Source of the DNA: an uncultured Bacillota bacterium
GTDB taxonomy: Bacteria; Bacillota_I; Bacilli_A; RF39; UBA660
Assembly (NCBI GenBank): GCA_958428295.1
Contig: CAUAFL010000001.1
Coordinates: 62,001-126,000 of the forward strand
Direction: 5' to 3'
Length of the DNA: 64,000 nucleotides
Part shown: positions 63,705-64,000 of the stretch, piece after piece
Position numbering within the stretch: the first letter of the stretch is position 1
Layout: the number at the start of each line of letters is the position of its first letter
Program-made: the position numbers and the translations under genes
The notes under the pieces: model-generated
Databases searched by the model: none
What the model was told of the DNA's origin: nothing
What the model saw: only the letters and a program-made list of their open reading frames with translations

Positions 63705-64000
63705 ATGATTTCTAGATATAAAACAACACTTTTTGTTCTATTTGTTATTTCAGTTTTATCGTTACAATTGGTCGATGCTGCTTTAAAACCACAGCAGTCA
63801 TTAGCGCATAAAATTATTACCCTTGACCCCGGTCACGGGGGGCGCGATAGTGGCACTTTATATGGTAAATTATATGAAAAAGATATTAATTTGGAAATCT
63901 CTAAAGTATTAAAAAAAACCCTAGAAAAACGCGGTGCGACCGTTTATTTGTTACGTGAAGATGATCGAGATTTTTCTAGTCAATGGGATGCACGAAAGAA
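63705..64000 (+). CDS. N-acetylmuramoyl-L-alanine amidase (Amidase_3), 3' partial
   Basis: The gene runs off the right edge; 98 codons are visible. A signal or anchor (about 8-25) is followed by the Amidase_3 start IITLDPGHGGRDSG (zinc His) and EKDINLEIS (zinc Glu), as in CwlD/AmiC-type enzymes that cut the amide between MurNAc and the stem peptide. Length and C-terminus are unknown. Confidence 0.88.
   Translation, partial: MISRYKTTLFVLFVISVLSLQLVDAALKPQQSLAHKIITLDPGHGGRDSGTLYGKLYEKDINLEISKVLKKTLEKRGATVYLLREDDRDFSSQWDARK

Overview
The window is AT-rich chromosomal DNA from a low-GC Gram-positive bacterium (Bacillota). The support is Shine-Dalgarno-led genes, sigma-A type TTGaca/TATAAT promoters with 16-18 base spacers, a CIRCE/HrcA operator, sortase-anchored surface protein, CdaA/CdaR, SecG and the EcfA-EcfA-EcfT-TruA-L13-S9 neighbourhood. 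TGA, TAA and TAG all end genes, so the code is standard, not Mycoplasma code 4. ClpB without its N-terminal domain and several small reduced proteins fit the little-cultured Bacilli near the Mollicutes/Erysipelotrichia (RF39-like gut lineages). That placement is inference.

Region 1 (1-7950) is core: murD (5' end cut by the window edge), eno, an unknown protein, secG, rnr, a CapA-like phosphatase, smpB and the tmRNA gene ssrA. RNase R, SmpB and tmRNA form the trans-translation ribosome-rescue set.

Region 2 (7947 to about 18525) is an accessory island placed directly at the 3' CCA end of ssrA. It differs from the core by its AGA-dominated arginine codons. It carries a 91-residue CxxC protein, a large serine recombinase behind a leader with a strong hairpin terminator, a palindrome that may be oriT, a MobV relaxase, a cargo operon (GNAT acetyltransferase, nitroreductase, a transglutaminase-like pseudogene with two stop codons), an EFR1-type flavodoxin-ferredoxin protein, an XRE regulator, a broken lipoprotein gene, a second copy of the 91-residue gene and a possibly HopA1-like protein. 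Three degenerate tmRNA-like mini copies ending in CACCA (about 14.04, 16.5 and 18.46 kb) punctuate it. This looks like repeated integration or accretion at ssrA followed by decay.

Region 3 (18.6-64 kb) is mostly core with an envelope theme: PdaA-like deacetylase, two CotF-like proteins, Nnr, DedA, a MacB-like ABC exporter, tRNA-Thr, a DUF6020 membrane protein, cdaA-cdaR, a GerS/LolA-like lipoprotein, CtpA protease, a SipW-type secreted protein, CIRCE-controlled clpB, a thioester-domain adhesin with its own sortase, a zinc-sensing ArsR repressor with a Zn/Cd P-type ATPase, tmk, fhs, DUF421 and CorA membrane proteins, two minus-strand secreted proteins, a radical SAM protein, patatin, VanY-like peptidase, GH31 glycosidase and an SDR. 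Next come an ECF transporter module with eroded catalytic motifs, truA, a metallophosphoesterase, rplM-rpsI behind a pseudoknot-capable leader, a holin plus M23 lysis-like pair, a CmpB-type membrane protein, a ZIP transporter, and the start of a cell-wall amidase cut by the right edge.

The points most worth follow-up are the tmRNA-anchored array of mini tmRNA-like repeats with its paired 91-residue genes, the eroded but intact ECF module, and the sortase that lacks the expected catalytic arginine.
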